Positions 22,808 through 34,609 of a stretch of DNA of 64,000 bases are shown piece after piece. A program made the position numbers and the translations under genes. A model generated the notes under the pieces. It was not told the origin of the DNA and did not search any database. It saw nothing but the letters and a program-made list of their open reading frames with translations. Position 1 is the first letter of the stretch; each line of letters begins with the position of its first letter. Source of the DNA: Zygnema cylindricum (Eukaryota > Streptophyta > Zygnematophyceae > Zygnematales > Zygnemataceae); assembly GCA_037447655.1 (NCBI GenBank), contig JBBHKE010001012.1, forward strand, positions 150,851 to 214,850, in the 5' to 3' direction.

Positions 22808-25499
22808 ACAAGTTTAGGGTCAACTTTTAAAATATTTTCAAATTTCGAAACATTTTCAAACGTTGGAGGGATTTCTATGCATGTTTTGCAGTTTCCGGTT
22901 GTTTTCTGAACACAAACTACCACCACTTATGTCTAATAGTCGTTGGTAAAAATCCCCTCACCCCCCTCTTCCCCTCCCCCCTCACCCTCCCCCTCCACTC
23001 TTCCTCTCCCCACTTCCTCCCCCACCTCCCTCCTCCCTCCCCCCTCTCTCCCCTTTCTCTCTCGCTCTCTCTGCTAGGCTTTCAAAAATCTATGTTCATA
23101 AAAAAGGCGTTTAACTCCAAGAATTACAAAAACAAAAAGGGTTTTTTTGCATGCAAAACCCAAATGTGTAAGCGAAGATACGAAAAAATAGCCATTCTAG
23201 CCTCCTTTTTTCCTATTTAGACCCCTTTTCATAATGTTTTCTATGAAATTGTCGAATTCCATACTGTGGAATGTCATCGTCGTCGCATATTTTGGACCTA
23301 ACCAAAACACCATTGTTTAAAAACATTGTCAAAAAATATTGGTAGAACATATTATTAAAAGCATTAAATATTGATAATAAGAATGTGAAAAATCAAACGT
23401 ATCACCGTGTAGCTATAATATAAAAAACCAACAAAACATTTCCTCACATAAGGACAAAAAAATGTTCCCTTAACCTTTACATTGAGCCGTAGCCAATGCA
23501 ACCCACAAAATCCACCATAATTAGTGTGGATTTGTGATGTTTTTTTTCTGTTTTGTTTATGTTTTTGTTGTGTTTGGATTTTTTTTTTTAATTTTGTTTT
23601 TTTGTCTCTTTCATTCCTAAACTAAAAGAAAGATCCTCTTTTTCCTGAAACAGAATTTCACGATTTCGTATATGTATTAAAAATCCTTCCTCTCCCCCTC
23701 TCCCCCCCTCCTCCTCTCACTCCTCCTTCCCCCCTCCTTTTCCCCGCCCCTACCTTCCCCTCCCTCCACTCCCTCACTCCCTCACATTCCATATCTATAA
23801 AATTTCAATTTTCAAACATAAGATTTTTCAAGGGTTTGCAGGATTTTTAGGGCAAAGTGATTTTTTCTCTCCCTCTCTCTCCCTTTCTCTCGCTTGTCTT
23901 TTCATCTCCCAAAACAAGAAGGGGGGGGGGGAGTAGAATTCTGAGGTTCTTACAGGGTTTTCTACGGTTTTTCAGGGTTTAAAAAGGGGTTTTCCACAGG
24001 GATTTAAAGTTTTTTAATGATTTTACAAGGTTTTTAAGAGTTTATTTAAAGGTTTATAAGGGTTTTCTCAAGGTTCGATAAATACTAAAAAAGTAAAAAT
24101 CATGGATCTAACTGGTTATAGGTTTATAATTTTTTTGAAAGTTTTCCAAAGTTCTTCAACAATTTCAGAGTTATTTCCATGATAATTAGGTTTTTTTATG
24201 TCACGTTTTAGGGTGTTTACTGCTATTTAGGATAGGAAACCTAAAAAATCATGGATCTAGGAACATGTCGGTTTTCTAAGATTTTTTAAGGGCCTTAGAA
24301 AGGTTTTAAAAGGATTTTAAAGGGGATTTTAAAGATTTCTTCAGGGTTTTTAAGGTAAAAGCTTCAACGATTACGGATCTAGCTGCTTGCAGGTTTTCAG
24401 AACTTTTAGGGTTTCTGATTCGAACCTGTAAAAGAGCTCCTTAAGGTTGCCGAGATTCCAGGTTAGAGAAAAGTTGAAGAAAAACAGGAGAGAGGGAGAA
24501 AAGGAAAAGGTTGCATTCAGAATGGAGAGCTTTGGAGGGTCGTAGGAACATGCTAAATACCGTACGGTACGAATGAGCGTACGGATTCTGTTTGTGATTT
24601 GAAAAAAAATAGCGACGTCAAACTTCTGGTAAAAGCATACGATATTGAAGAATTAAAACGTTAGAACGAAAATATCAATGGATAATTTGTCCGTCGGATT
24701 AAATGATGCCCGTCGGACAAAATGAGGATTAAAAAATGTCATCCGTACCAGATTGTAATTGTACGGCTCATTAAGACAGCGGAATATATACAAAGGGTTC
24801 CCAATATGGACAATTTGCTGTCGAAAGTGTCCGTACACGCAAAGAGATGCGCAGCAATTTGTACATTCAATTGATACAGTTGGCGTAATCAATATTAAAC
24901 GTCGGTCACTTGTAAATGTGAAATGGGATGGGCAATTAGAGATGGGAACCGTCCATTTTCATTTATAAAGACTAGGTCAGCTCATAAAACTCTCCGCTAA
25001 AATGTAAAAATGATTTGTACGCGTAACGCGTATTGGCCGAAGTTCTGAAATGTCATCCACACTATATCGTATGACGAGCGACAATGTAAAAAATGGCACG
25101 TTGCAATGTCACCACGAATTTCAAATTATTTTAGTTGGAAAAAGGTTGACGCGTGAAGCTCCCACGTGGATTATTGGACGACGATTGATTGCAGCTGCGC
25201 GATTGGATACATTAGATGTATCAAAAAATCATTATTTTGTCGTTTTGCTCTGAAATTCAGTCTGCAACGAGAAAATCTTCCACCGTACTATATGTATGTA
25301 ATAACCACATGAAAATTGACGTCATCTTGAAACTAACAATGTACTCCTTTTTTGGCGTCTTTTGTACTCCAGCTTGCGGTCTGCCTCTGTTCGACCCACG
25401 GGACGTTATTCCAGCTCATTTTGAAACTTTCACCAAAAACACCAAAACCAAAACTACAACGTCCCAAAAATATCGACGACTACAGTATTTATGCTGTGG
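22808..25499. other. Apyrase upstream region and G-run-rich intergenic DNA, no further gene supported
   Basis: The tract at about 22960-23075 is CT-rich on the plus strand, so it is GA-rich in apyrase sense and could be leader or promoter. A second CT tract lies at about 23690-23775. From about 23820 to 24430 the plus strand is full of AGGGTTTT-like units, a texture otherwise seen inside introns of the genes at 28530 and 41329. I found no exon next to it. The rest is AT-rich; 24540-25500 looks transposon-derived. Confidence 0.45.
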
Positions 25500-26202
25500 C
25501 TATATCGAGAGGTCTCAATAACTGTACGGACAACAGTAATCCTGTAATACAGAGGGCCTCGGTTACATCGCGTAGCATCTGTAAATAAGTTTTTATATAC
25601 GTGTTTTGATTTGAGTGGTCCCACGTCAGTTGAGGATCCAATCTCTAAAATCGTCAAAGATTTTAAAACCGACCAATTTCGTTTCAAAATCTGTACTTGC
25701 ATATTATGTACGTGTACTTTCGCAATTTGAATTTGAATTTCAAAACAAAAACGACAAAAAATAGCGCTCGAAACCATGAAGCTGGAAGGAACGCAAAAAC
25801 CGTACTTCTTCTGGCTGGAACGCAAAAACTGTACTTCTTTTCGGCAAAGATTTACGGTCACCTTGCCCGAAGGCACGTGACTTTGGCGACTTGATAAAAT
25901 TTTAATAGTACTGTAGTTCATCGTCGCACGTGCATTTCGTCCAGGTTAAGCGATTCTACGGGTTCTGTGATGGTGAACCCACCTCCGTGAAGTGGGCCCA
26001 CCATTACAGAGGCGAATGGCGCGACTGCTTCGCGGATGAAGACCAAAATAGAATCGGACGGTTATCCCTTATCCTTGGAGTATCGTAATCTCATTTTCTG
26101 TAATGCTGTTTTCAAAAACTCACGAAAAAATAGTACGGCATGGTACGAGCAAGTACAAATTTCTGTAATATACCTCACTTTTCGTCTGTTGTAACTACGC
26201 CC
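25500..26202. mobile_element. Harbinger-like element (family D, TTACATC subtype), left end eroded
   Basis: Colinear with 49449-50116. Shared landmarks are the GGCCTCGGTTACATC block, ATACGTGTTTTGATTTGAG, a central hairpin around GGTGAACCCACCTC, and ACGGCATGGTACG. The right end resembles the family terminus followed by TTA. The left terminus is not recognisable. Confidence 0.7.
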
Positions 26203-26357
26203 TTAATCGTCACAAAAGTATGTAGCGTCTACATACGTCACAAGCTTAACAATTTCGTTTTCAGACATTGGAACACCCTAAAAATTAATACGGAGAATCA
26301 TCACTAAAAAAACAGAGTTTCATCGCTAAATTACGGTTGCATGGGCACACCGCCTAA

Positions 26358-27105
26358 GGGTGACGTTCCATCAGACGTTTCTGTAATCGTACGGCCAACT
26401 CTACAGACCGGTTGATTGAGACGATGTTTCCATCACGAAGAGTCTGTAAACCACGTGTTCTTAATTGATTGGCACCACGTAAGCTACGATTCGATATTGA
26501 ATATCCTTAAGATTTTTAGCACCGACAAAGTTTACGTTAAATCTTCACTTGCGTACCATGTACCTGCTTACCTGCGTACGAAATCATCATACGACAGAAG
26601 GTTGTTATATTTTTGCAGACGCCAGTCTTCTACGCCAGCTCATTTTTTAGGGTTCCTGTTTTTGAACATAACGAAAGTCTTTTGACATAAGTAGTGTGAC
26701 AAACAAAAGGTATTGAAAATAGAGTGACGAGGGAGAGTTACGAAATTGCATTTTTATTTTCGGTTGTATTTTTGAAAGCGCGTATCATGTGCAAATTTCG
26801 TCAATTTTCGTTGGTTTTACATCATGACACGTAGCTTAATCGTCTAGCGTGTCACTATTTTTTTTTTTCTGTATCTGCCAACCCACCTCCTTGAGGTACG
26901 TTGACAGTTACAGAGAAAAATGAAGCGAACGCCTCGCGGATGAACATCCGACGGTCAGTATTACCTCTCAGACCTTCGGAGAGTATTGGCAAGATTCTCT
27001 GTAATGTTGTTTTTCGTATAAAAACAAAATAAGCGGTACGGTTTGGTACGGATAGTCGCGGATTTCTGTAAACTACCCCACTTTTCGTCTGATGGAACTT
27101 CACCC
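26358..27105. mobile_element. Harbinger-like element (family D, TTCCATC subtype) with TAA duplication
   Basis: The ends GGGTGACGTTCCATCAGACG and CGTCTGATGGAACTTCACCC are near-perfect inverted repeats flanked by TAA on both sides, a PIF/Harbinger-type target. It is about 748 bp without a transposase. It shares the internal GGCAAGATTCTCTGTAATG block with the copy ending at 28134. Confidence 0.85.
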
Positions 27106-27355
27106 TAAGACAGTTCAACTACAACTAAATTAAACCGATCGGCATTAGGAGTTGAATAAGAGTAAATAACACGAGAATCAATTCCCCTTTAATGCACACG
27201 TGTCTTTTAATTAACCCGAAAATTGCAATGAAAAGGTAAGGATATTACCCTTCGACTAGTAGTGTCCAAACGGGGGTTAAACACTTGTGCAGGGTATTGG
27301 AAATCGGCGATACTCAACTTATCGCATGGGCGCTGAAGAGTTAACTTTAGAAAAT

Positions 27356-27553
27356 GGCCAAGCCAGGGATCAAACCCGGGACGTGTGCAAACCGTACACT
27401 TGCTCTACCAACTAAGCTACCCGATTGGTATCGGAGCTATTCAACTTATAGCATGGGCGCTAAAGAGTTAACTTTAAAAAATGGCCAAACCGGGGATGGA
27501 ACCCGGGACCTGTGCAAACCGTACAGTAGCTCTATCAACTGAGCTACTCGGCC
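27356..27553 (-). repeat. Tandem dimer of a tRNA-like unit (127-bp period)
   Basis: Two 71-base tRNA-like sequences (27356-27426 and 27483-27553, minus strand) lie 127 bp apart in a duplicated unit. The 27483 copy has a seven-pair acceptor stem (GGCCGAG/TTTGGCC), a D arm GCTC/GAGC, a perfect T arm CCGGG/CCCGG, A- and B-box matches and an immediate T6 stretch like a Pol III terminator. The anticodon arm does not fold normally in either copy, so no amino acid can be assigned. Either a tRNA-derived SINE-like repeat or a decayed tRNA pair fits. Confidence 0.6.
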
Positions 27554-27699
27554 AATGTGTACGCAAGCGCCTAATACCGAATTCATACGGAAATGAGCGG
27601 CGCACCGGCGAACCAGCTTATAGCGCGATACACACGTGTGGAGTCCAAAGTGGACAGTTCTAAAAGAAATTGCGCAACGAAGGACCGTTTCAAGATTAT

Positions 27700-28134
27700 T
27701 TTTTTAATTTTCAGTTGCATTTTGAAACGTACATACCATGTGCAAATTTCGTCAATTTTCGTTGGTTTTCCATCGTGACACGTAGCTTTTTTGTCCAGCG
27801 TGTCACGATTAATTTGTTTCTGTATCTGCTAACCCACCTCTTACAAGTACGTTGGCAGCTACAGAGAAAAACGAAGCGAACGCCTCGCGGATGTACATCT
27901 GACGGTCAGTATTACCTCCAAGGCCTTTGGAGAGTATTGGCAAGATTCTCTGTAATGTTGTCGCGGATGAACATCAGACGGTCAGTATTACCTCCAAGAC
28001 CTTTGGAGAGTATTGGCAAGATTCTCTGTAATGTTGTTTCGCGAATAAAAACAAAATAAGCGGTACGAATTGGTACTGATAGTCGCGACTTTCTGTAAAC
28101 TACCCCACTTTTCGACTGATGGAACTTGACCCTA
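27700..28134. mobile_element. Family D element fragment with internal duplication
   Basis: It is colinear with the right two thirds of 26358-27105 and ends in CTGATGGAACTTGACCCTAA. About 75 bp (CGCGGATGAACATC through CTGTAATGTTG) occurs twice in tandem at roughly 27884-28036. The left terminus was not found; the tRNA-like dimer lies on that side. Confidence 0.7.
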
Positions 28135-28194
28135 ACCTAGACGCTAAAGCCTCAAACTACGCCCAGATAAGATCAAAACTATGGATATCGTCTA

Positions 28195-28362
28195 TATGCG
28201 ACGGGTACAAACGGCGAAAATATAGTACGGAGAGACAGCATAAGTACGGGAAAAACATACGGTACGGAGAAAAAACATATAGGACGGAGAAACAAGCATA
28301 TAGTACGGAGAAACAGCATATAGTACAGGGAAGCAGCATACAGTATGAATAGACAGCATATA
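28195..28362. repeat. Tandem array, unit about 19-21 bp (CATATAGTACGGAGAAACAG)
   Basis: Roughly eight head-to-tail diverged copies of CATATAGTACGGAGAAACAG. Non-coding, just upstream of the gene that begins at 28530. Confidence 0.88.
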
Positions 28363-28529
28363 GTGTTTCAAGTCGTTATCGCACATTTGTAAGTTCAAAT
28401 TTGAACCGAGGGTTCATCTGCCATACTAAAATTTGAAAGTACAGAGTACAGCGCGGGAAATTCTAAAAAACCCTAAAAAAGCACTAAAAAACCACGAGAA
28501 ACTTTTGTCGCATCCCTCTGTCACTCTGC

Positions 28530-31500
28530 ATGCCGTCCACTGTCCACCGTAAGGCTGCCCCCACACGTGTGGAGATTCTGCAGACAATTGGGAGGCAGAA
28601 GGTGAGGCCTGATGCAAGAACATTTGGTTTTAGGGTTTTGTTTGAAGCTTTTTTTGCGTACGTTTTACTTTTTTTGAGGTTCCTCACAGAAATATCTAAG
28701 TGTTTCTTATGCTTTTTTATGTTTTTTTAGATTTTAATTGTAGCTTTTTTTTTGCATACATTTCAGGTTGTTTGAGACTCCAAAGTTTTTTGAAACGTTT
28801 TACAGAAATGTGACATTTGTCGATGTCTTCCTGTATAAAGCAATTAAACCAGGGAGGGAGATCGGAGGGAGGGGGGAAGAGGGGAGGGGGAGAGGGAGAG
28901 GAAGAGGGAGGGGGAGAGGGAGAGGGAGAGGAGGAGAGAGGGAGAAGGCTAGGGAGGGAGGGGTCTTTTCGCTAAGAAGGAAATCTTATCCGCGTCGAAA
29001 ACCAGAAGAGTTATGTTTGGATTTTTACTAGGATTTGTGTTTTTTTGGGGTTGGGAGAATTTTCTTAGGGCTATGTTTTATAGGGCTTTGAAGGATTTCG
29101 GAGGTATTGTAGGGTTTTGAAGAGATAGGTGGGTTTTCCGGGGTTTATTCAGGGTTTTGGAGGGTTTTTTTTAGAAACTTGGAGGGTTTTTTTACGTGTT
29201 TTGCAGAGTCTCCTTGCTAGAGTGCATTCCGGAGAGCTGAAAGTGAAGGATAGGGACAGAAAAGCAAGTAATCCATAGAGAAAATAGTGAACATCAAAAT
29301 TCGACATCAAGATTGCAGGCATCGGCCTGAGGATGGACCCTTGTTTACCTCATGGTTGAAAGTTTTATTTCCTGTGGTGACTGTTTCTCGCTCTCTCTCT
29401 CCCTCCCTCTCCCTCTCTTCCTCCCTCCCTCACCCTCCCTCACTCCCTCCCTCCCTCCCTCCCTCCTTCCCCCCTCCCTCCCTCCCTCCCTCCTCCCTCC
29501 CTCCCTCTCACTCCCTCTCTCTCTCTCTCCCCCTCTCTCTCCTCCTCTCTCCCTCCCTCCCTCTCTCTCCCTCTCTCTCTTTTCTCTCGCGTGTAATTCA
29601 GACGTTTGGTAACTGAAAGTGAGCATTTTGAAGCCATCTCTTTTGAGCTTTGTTTTTTCTTGTTTTGTAAATGTTATATATATGTGAATATATATGTATA
29701 TGTATGGTTTCATACAGGTAAGGAGAAACGTCCCATCTCTCCTGGAAAACGACGTGTTTTGGAGCTTCGTGAACTTGCTGAGAAAACGACAATAAGAGAG
29801 GAAGATGTCTCTCCTTTAATACCCAAACCAGGAGGGTTTTATAGAGAAGTAAATGGAAAACTTCAACCCGTAACTGATCGAATTCCTGTCGAAGCTGTTA
29901 TTATGGCAGAAACGAAGGCGAAACTGCAAATCGCAGATGAAATTAATAAAAGTGCTGACCGTTTGGCTTCTGTTTTGAGGATAAAGGAGGATAGTCCGTT
30001 GAGAATTGAAAGAAAAAAAGCAGAAGCCTTGGCTGTCACAAGTGGAGATGTCGAGAGGGAGAGTGGGAAGAACGAAGACGGTCCATCTGGGAGGAGGGAG
30101 AGAGAGGGAGAAGAGAAGAGACGACTGGATTCGAGCCAAAGAACGGTGAAAGTAATATCGATTGCAGAAGCGGCAGAATGGGAAAGGAAGAATAATCTTA
30201 GAATGAAGGTGAGGATTTTTTTGGAAAAACACACAAGAACAGAATTCTTTTTGTTATTTCTTTGTTTGTTTGTTAGTTTGATAGTGTTTTTCCATTTTCA
30301 GCAATACATCTGCAAACCCAACCAACAACTGATAGTTGTAAGACACACCTTTGGCTGCTCCCACTCTCTCCCTCCCTCCCTCTCTCCAACTCTCACCCTT
30401 TTCCCCTTTGGTTGCACCTGTCCTTTCTCAGAGCCTCTTTCTGTATATAGTTTTGTCTTGTTTTGTCGTTTTCAACACTAGTTTATGTGAAAGATGCCTA
30501 AATTGCTCAATTTTCTGTGGATGGAGGATTTAGTGTGGCCGTTCCTGGGATGAGTTTGTTTTGTTGATTTGTCACACTATTGGAAACTACTCACGTTTTA
30601 TAAGCGAAACTTAAGTATTTTTTCAGTTTATATAGTTTTTTTGAGTAATTTGACATATGGTTACTCAAAAACTTTTTCACAAAACGTGAGTGATTTTCAA
30701 TAGTGTGACCAGCCTGTCAACTGAACTGTAAGGTTTGTATCTCCTATGTCTAAATGATGACACTTTTCTGATGTTAATACCTGTTTAACACGTTCAAGTC
30801 GATTATGATGTCGGTTGTGTTAGATTTTTTTGCCATTCTCGTCGGTTGGTAGTACTAAAAAAAACATGAAAGTGGTAAATCTAGAAAAGCATCGGATACA
30901 GTTATTAAACACAATGTGATTGAGCATATGTGGCTGAGTTTTAAACAATTGTTCACGACAACTGATTCCCAAACCTTGATTTTTTAAACATTTATTGAAC
31001 GTGGTTTACTAAAGCATGATTTTTGAAAAAAAAACAATGTGGCTAAGTTAACATTTGATTTTTAAACAGACATTGAATATGGTCAACATGTCTTTGTAAA
31101 ACAGTCATTGAATGTGATTGACTTTTGCAAGAAACACTGACGATAACTGAATATTTGAACAGATATTGAACGTGGTTGAGTTTTAAACAAACATTTTCGA
31201 CAATGATTCCTAAACTTTGATCTCTAAACAGTCATTGAATGTGGTTTTGTAAAATATGATTTTTAAAAAGACATTGAATGCTATCAAGTTTCCAACAAAC
31301 ACTAGAGGTGATTGGAATGTTAAAGAAACATTGAATGTTGTCAACATTTCTTTTTTAAACAAATACCGATTGTGGTTGAGTTTTAAACAAAGTGTCGACG
31401 CGATTGATTCCTAACCGTTGATTTTTAAACACTCGTTGAATGTGGTTGAGTTTTTGCGTCATTGATTGGGCAGGCATATGAGGACAAAATTGCGGCTCGT

Positions 31501-31638
31501 CAATTTGCCAATGTCTCGGGAACTGACAACAGCTTTACCTTTTGGAAGAGCCGTGACGTGGTGTCACTGGGAGAGAGCAGCGACGAAGTGGAGGAACTGG
31601 ACGAAGAGGAAGATGAGAACGACTACGACTCCGAATGA
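28530..31638 (+). CDS. Conserved-looking protein of unknown function, four exons (28530-28601, 29207-29267, 29718-30208, 31474-31638)
   Basis: I do not recognise the family. The splice model is hand-built. Exon 1 begins at an ATG and ends AAG before GTGAGG. Exon 2 lies between TTTTGCAG and GTAATC. Exon 3 lies between CATACAG and GTGAGG. Exon 4 follows GGGCAG and ends TGA. Phases 0, 1 and 0 match at each junction and the total of 789 nt gives 262 residues. The product is basic with a Lys/Arg-rich N-terminus (residues 1-60) and an ordered-looking centre containing PKPGGFYREVNGKLQPV and SADRLASVLRIKEDSPLR. A Glu/Arg/Gly segment encoded by GA-rich DNA (about 158-175) comes next, followed by a strongly acidic C-terminus (EELDEEEDENDYDSE). 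Soluble, possibly nuclear or nucleolar, judged from charge alone. Two introns carry GA or CT tracts. Confidence 0.78.
28850..28965. repeat. GA-rich tract in intron 1 of the 28530 gene
   Basis: GGGAGAGGGAGAGGAAGAGG-type purine sequence lies between exons 1 and 2. It produces a spurious Gly/Arg reading frame. Confidence 0.9.
29389..29590. repeat. CT-rich tract in intron 2 of the 28530 gene
   Basis: CTCTCCCTCCCTCCCT-type pyrimidine sequence covers about 200 bp of the 450-bp intron between exons 2 and 3. It may act as an extended polypyrimidine tract, though it lies more than 100 bp from the acceptor. Confidence 0.92.
30890..31455. repeat. Diverged repeat filling intron 3 of the 28530 gene
   Basis: Units such as TTTTTAAACAGACATTGAATG followed by TGGTTGAGTTTTAAACAA recur about ten times at irregular 35-60-bp spacing up to the acceptor at 31473. 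It looks like an old minisatellite. No open frame runs through it. Confidence 0.75.
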
Positions 31639-32203
31639 TGGACGGTTCTGATTTATTTTTTTACGTAATTTTTTTCCCACGACGATAATAAGTGACGCCT
31701 GAGGACAAGAGTACAGAATGTTGTTAGATGATGTAATTTGAAATAGTCTGGGTCTTGCGACGTTTTTGTTTCTTTGTATAGTTTCTTTATGCTGAAAACG
31801 ACCATCAGAGAGAATGACTGATCTCCAACAGAGTGTTGTTAGAGAGTGAGTGATTTAAATCAGAATAAGTCTGGGTTTTGCAGAGTTTTTGACTTTATGT
31901 ACAGTGCTGAAAAATATAATTGCGGTTAACCTAGTTGAGGTGACATCCAGTGTTGGTTAGGATCAATGGTCTATGATCAACCTTCATGTCGACTTTTGAC
32001 AGCCCGTTTTTGAGTTTTAACAGACCGTTTTTGAGTTTTAACAGACTGTTTCTGAGTTTTATCAGTCCGTTTTTGAGTTTTATCAGTCCGTTTTTCAGTT
32101 TTGACAGACCCTCTTTGAGTTTTCTAGACCCTCTTTGAGAGTTTTAACAGACGGTTTTGAGAGTTGACATCCATTTGTGAACCAGGTGCAAGAAAATCAT
32201 TTC
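31639..32203. repeat. Downstream region with a 22-bp tandem array
   Basis: After the stop at 31638 the sequence is unremarkable until about 32000. From there to 32165 GACAGACCGTTTTTGAGTTT-type units repeat in tandem with period about 22 bp, ending just before the assembly gap. Confidence 0.7.
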
Positions 32204-32213
32204 NNNNNNNNNN
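32204..32213. other. Assembly gap (ten N)
   Basis: Ten N of unknown true length. CT microsatellite follows immediately, so the break is probably a repeat dropout. Open frames across it are artefacts. Confidence 0.99.
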
Positions 32214-34609
32214 TCTCTCTCTCTCTCTTTCTCTCTTTCCCTCTCTCTCGAGGACAGGGAGGGAAAGGACGAGAGATGGAAGGAAGAGGGAGAGGGAAGG
32301 GTGGCGGGAGTGCTCACCAGCTGCGCGGGCCATGGCGAGCGACCAAAGCCCGGAGGCGGTCGTCCTCCTGCAGAAATGACAAGAGAGATTGCTGCCGCGT
32401 CAGCGACGACTTCGACAGGCGACGCAGCATCATCGTAGCGCGTGACGCGACAGCCGATGCGACTCTTCAGGCGTGGGGGAAGAAGCGACTCACCTCTGTG
32501 GTCCACGCGGCCTTCGCTTGAGGGTTGCTTTGGACACGTGGCATCGTCGGGCCCGCCTGGCCCGCCATGGCTTCCGGAAGGACGCTCGAGCTCCCTCGCC
32601 TCTCTCTCTCTCTCTCCCTTTCTCTCTTTCTCTCTCTCTCTCTCGCTCGTTGCAGCTTGGCGCTGTCGGCCTCTCTCTGAGGATGGCTGGTTCCCTGGAG
32701 AGTCGCAGCGGCCGGCCGCTTATCAAGGGGCGAGGAGAGGGTACTGCTGTACGGACGCGCGCGAGAGGCCGTACGAGTGTCGCGCAAGGCCGCGGGAGGT
32801 TGCGCGATCTGCAGCCGTTGGCGAGGTGGCGGGGCGGGGGGCGGTTAGGATACGGGGAAAGCGCTAGCTGCCAAACGGATTTTGTCGGCTGCCAGCGTGC
32901 GGGGCGTTACGGCCTGACCGAACGAATCTGGCGAAGATACGGAGGGTAGTGGCCCGCGAGCCATTGATTATTGCTCGGCTGGCCCCATGTGGGAAATGAG
33001 GATCGGGACAAGCCTGCAGCCCAGCCGATTCGTCGCAAGTCCGATATTTGGACAGTCCGAGTGACGGGAAACGACAACTGCGGCCCCGAAGCGCGGAACA
33101 ACTTGCGAGCGGTCTCGAATAGAGAGATCTTATTTTTGTCTGGAATGTAACGTACTTTGTCGGGACATATCCCGCTTTACTGTTGACAGTTGGCCCCGGT
33201 CTCGGTCATCGCATTCGGAGCTGCGAGCGAAGTGCGTCGTACGAGCGCCTCTCTGGCGTAGTCGCGACACCGCAGAGATCCAGCTGGATATCCTGTCTTG
33301 TAGGAGCTGAGCTGGCAGACCATATGAATGCCATGTGGATAGAAAGCGGTGGCACGCGGCAGAGTTATGGGCAAGCATGTCGGTGAGGGTGAAAACGCCG
33401 CAGGACAGTTGTTCACGACGAGAAAAGACAAATGCCGCCCGATCAGCGGTTGTGCTAACAGCCTGCGGGCGTTTCTCTGTACGGAGCGGATGCTCATGAT
33501 GGCGACGGCCTCCGTGAGGATAAGACAAAAAATCTCACGTGTGACAGAACAGGACAGCAGAAGTCTGTTCCACGCGCCGGTCGTACTGTTCTCCTTCCCG
33601 GTTCCGAGCTTGCTGCAAGCTGGCTGCCGGGAACAGTTGCCTCTGCCAGCCGAAGGGCTTGTTCTGTAGGACGACTACCGGCCGGGGGAAGCCTTAATCC
33701 AATGATTTACTGCCACGTGCTTGGACCAGCTAGAAATCGGTTCGAGCGTTCGTATCGAGAACCGACAACTTCGTTAGAGGAAGCCTTTGACAGCTTTTTC
33801 CAATTTGGAGTGTCGGTGCCCGTTGCTCGAGAAACCCGCGAAAAGCACGGCCGGCTTTTCCATGTCTGGAATCTTAACGGCCATATTGAATGGCTGCGAT
33901 GCCGTACAGCGGTGCTCGCAAGCGTCGTCAACGAGATTCCCATCTGCGGAACAGCGATGGCGCAACGCGACAGGGCCGTGCGCTCCCGAGCGCTCCAGGG
34001 AGCGGCGCTTCTCCTGTCGCGCGACCCCAGCGATGCCGCGCGACGGGCCGGATGCGCGCGACAGATAGTCAACAGCCAGATGCCAATCATAGAGCCGCAC
34101 GCCACCGGGGATCACGGGGTCCGTTTCAATAATATTAAAAGTGTGGAGCGCTATCCGTTATTCAGATAGCGACAAACAGCTGTTCAACGATAGTATCTAT
34201 TTTCGGACATATCCGCACCGCCGATGTGGTTATTGTAGCCTCGGAGCGACCACCGGACAGCCAATCGGAAGCTCAGACGCAGCCCAAGCTGAGGGTTTCT
34301 GGTTGGAGCCGGTCGCAAGCACGGAGCGAGGCCAGCTGCGAAACGCTGCCGGCTGGCGTCGTACGCAAAAACGGCCCCAGCGGCAACATTTCCAAACGCT
34401 GGGCGGCTGCCGTTAGCGGCGTCAGAAGTAGTGCCAGCCTGCCCGCGAGGCGGAATTCTGTTTGCGAAAGGGAGCAAACGCAGCCGTGGCTGGTCGTCGG
34501 TCGGCGGCTCGCAAGTTATAATGCGAACATGGCAGCGAAAGCGAACAAGGGAAATGTAAGGGAACACGTATAACCACTGTGGCATAATCTCTACTACAGT
34601 ACAGTACAG
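32214..34609. other. GC-rich block of unknown nature, no gene recognised
   Basis: Base composition changes abruptly at the gap. Up to about 34560 the sequence is GC-rich, with two CT microsatellite patches (32214-32250 and 32600-32645). Many overlapping open frames exist on both strands, as GC-rich DNA gives by chance; none shows a domain I recognise or a clear ATG/splice structure. It could be a CpG-rich gene region or a misjoined contig. The right end passes smoothly into a family A element typical of this genome. Confidence 0.5.

Noticed and set aside
29606-29717. Extension of exon 3 of the 28530 gene upstream to 29606
   Set aside because: This part encodes hydrophobic low-complexity sequence (FFLFCKCYIYVNIYVYVWF) and ends in a TTTCATACAG acceptor, so it is intron.
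32442-32949. Overlapping 106-158-codon frames in the GC-rich block
   Set aside because: Frames are open on both strands at once, as expected by chance in GC-rich DNA, and include CT-microsatellite translation. No motif or splice structure supports any of them.
33702-34169. 155-codon plus-strand frame in the GC-rich block
   Set aside because: Composition is compatible with coding, but a 132-codon minus-strand frame overlaps it. No domain is recognisable and there is no promoter or splice evidence.
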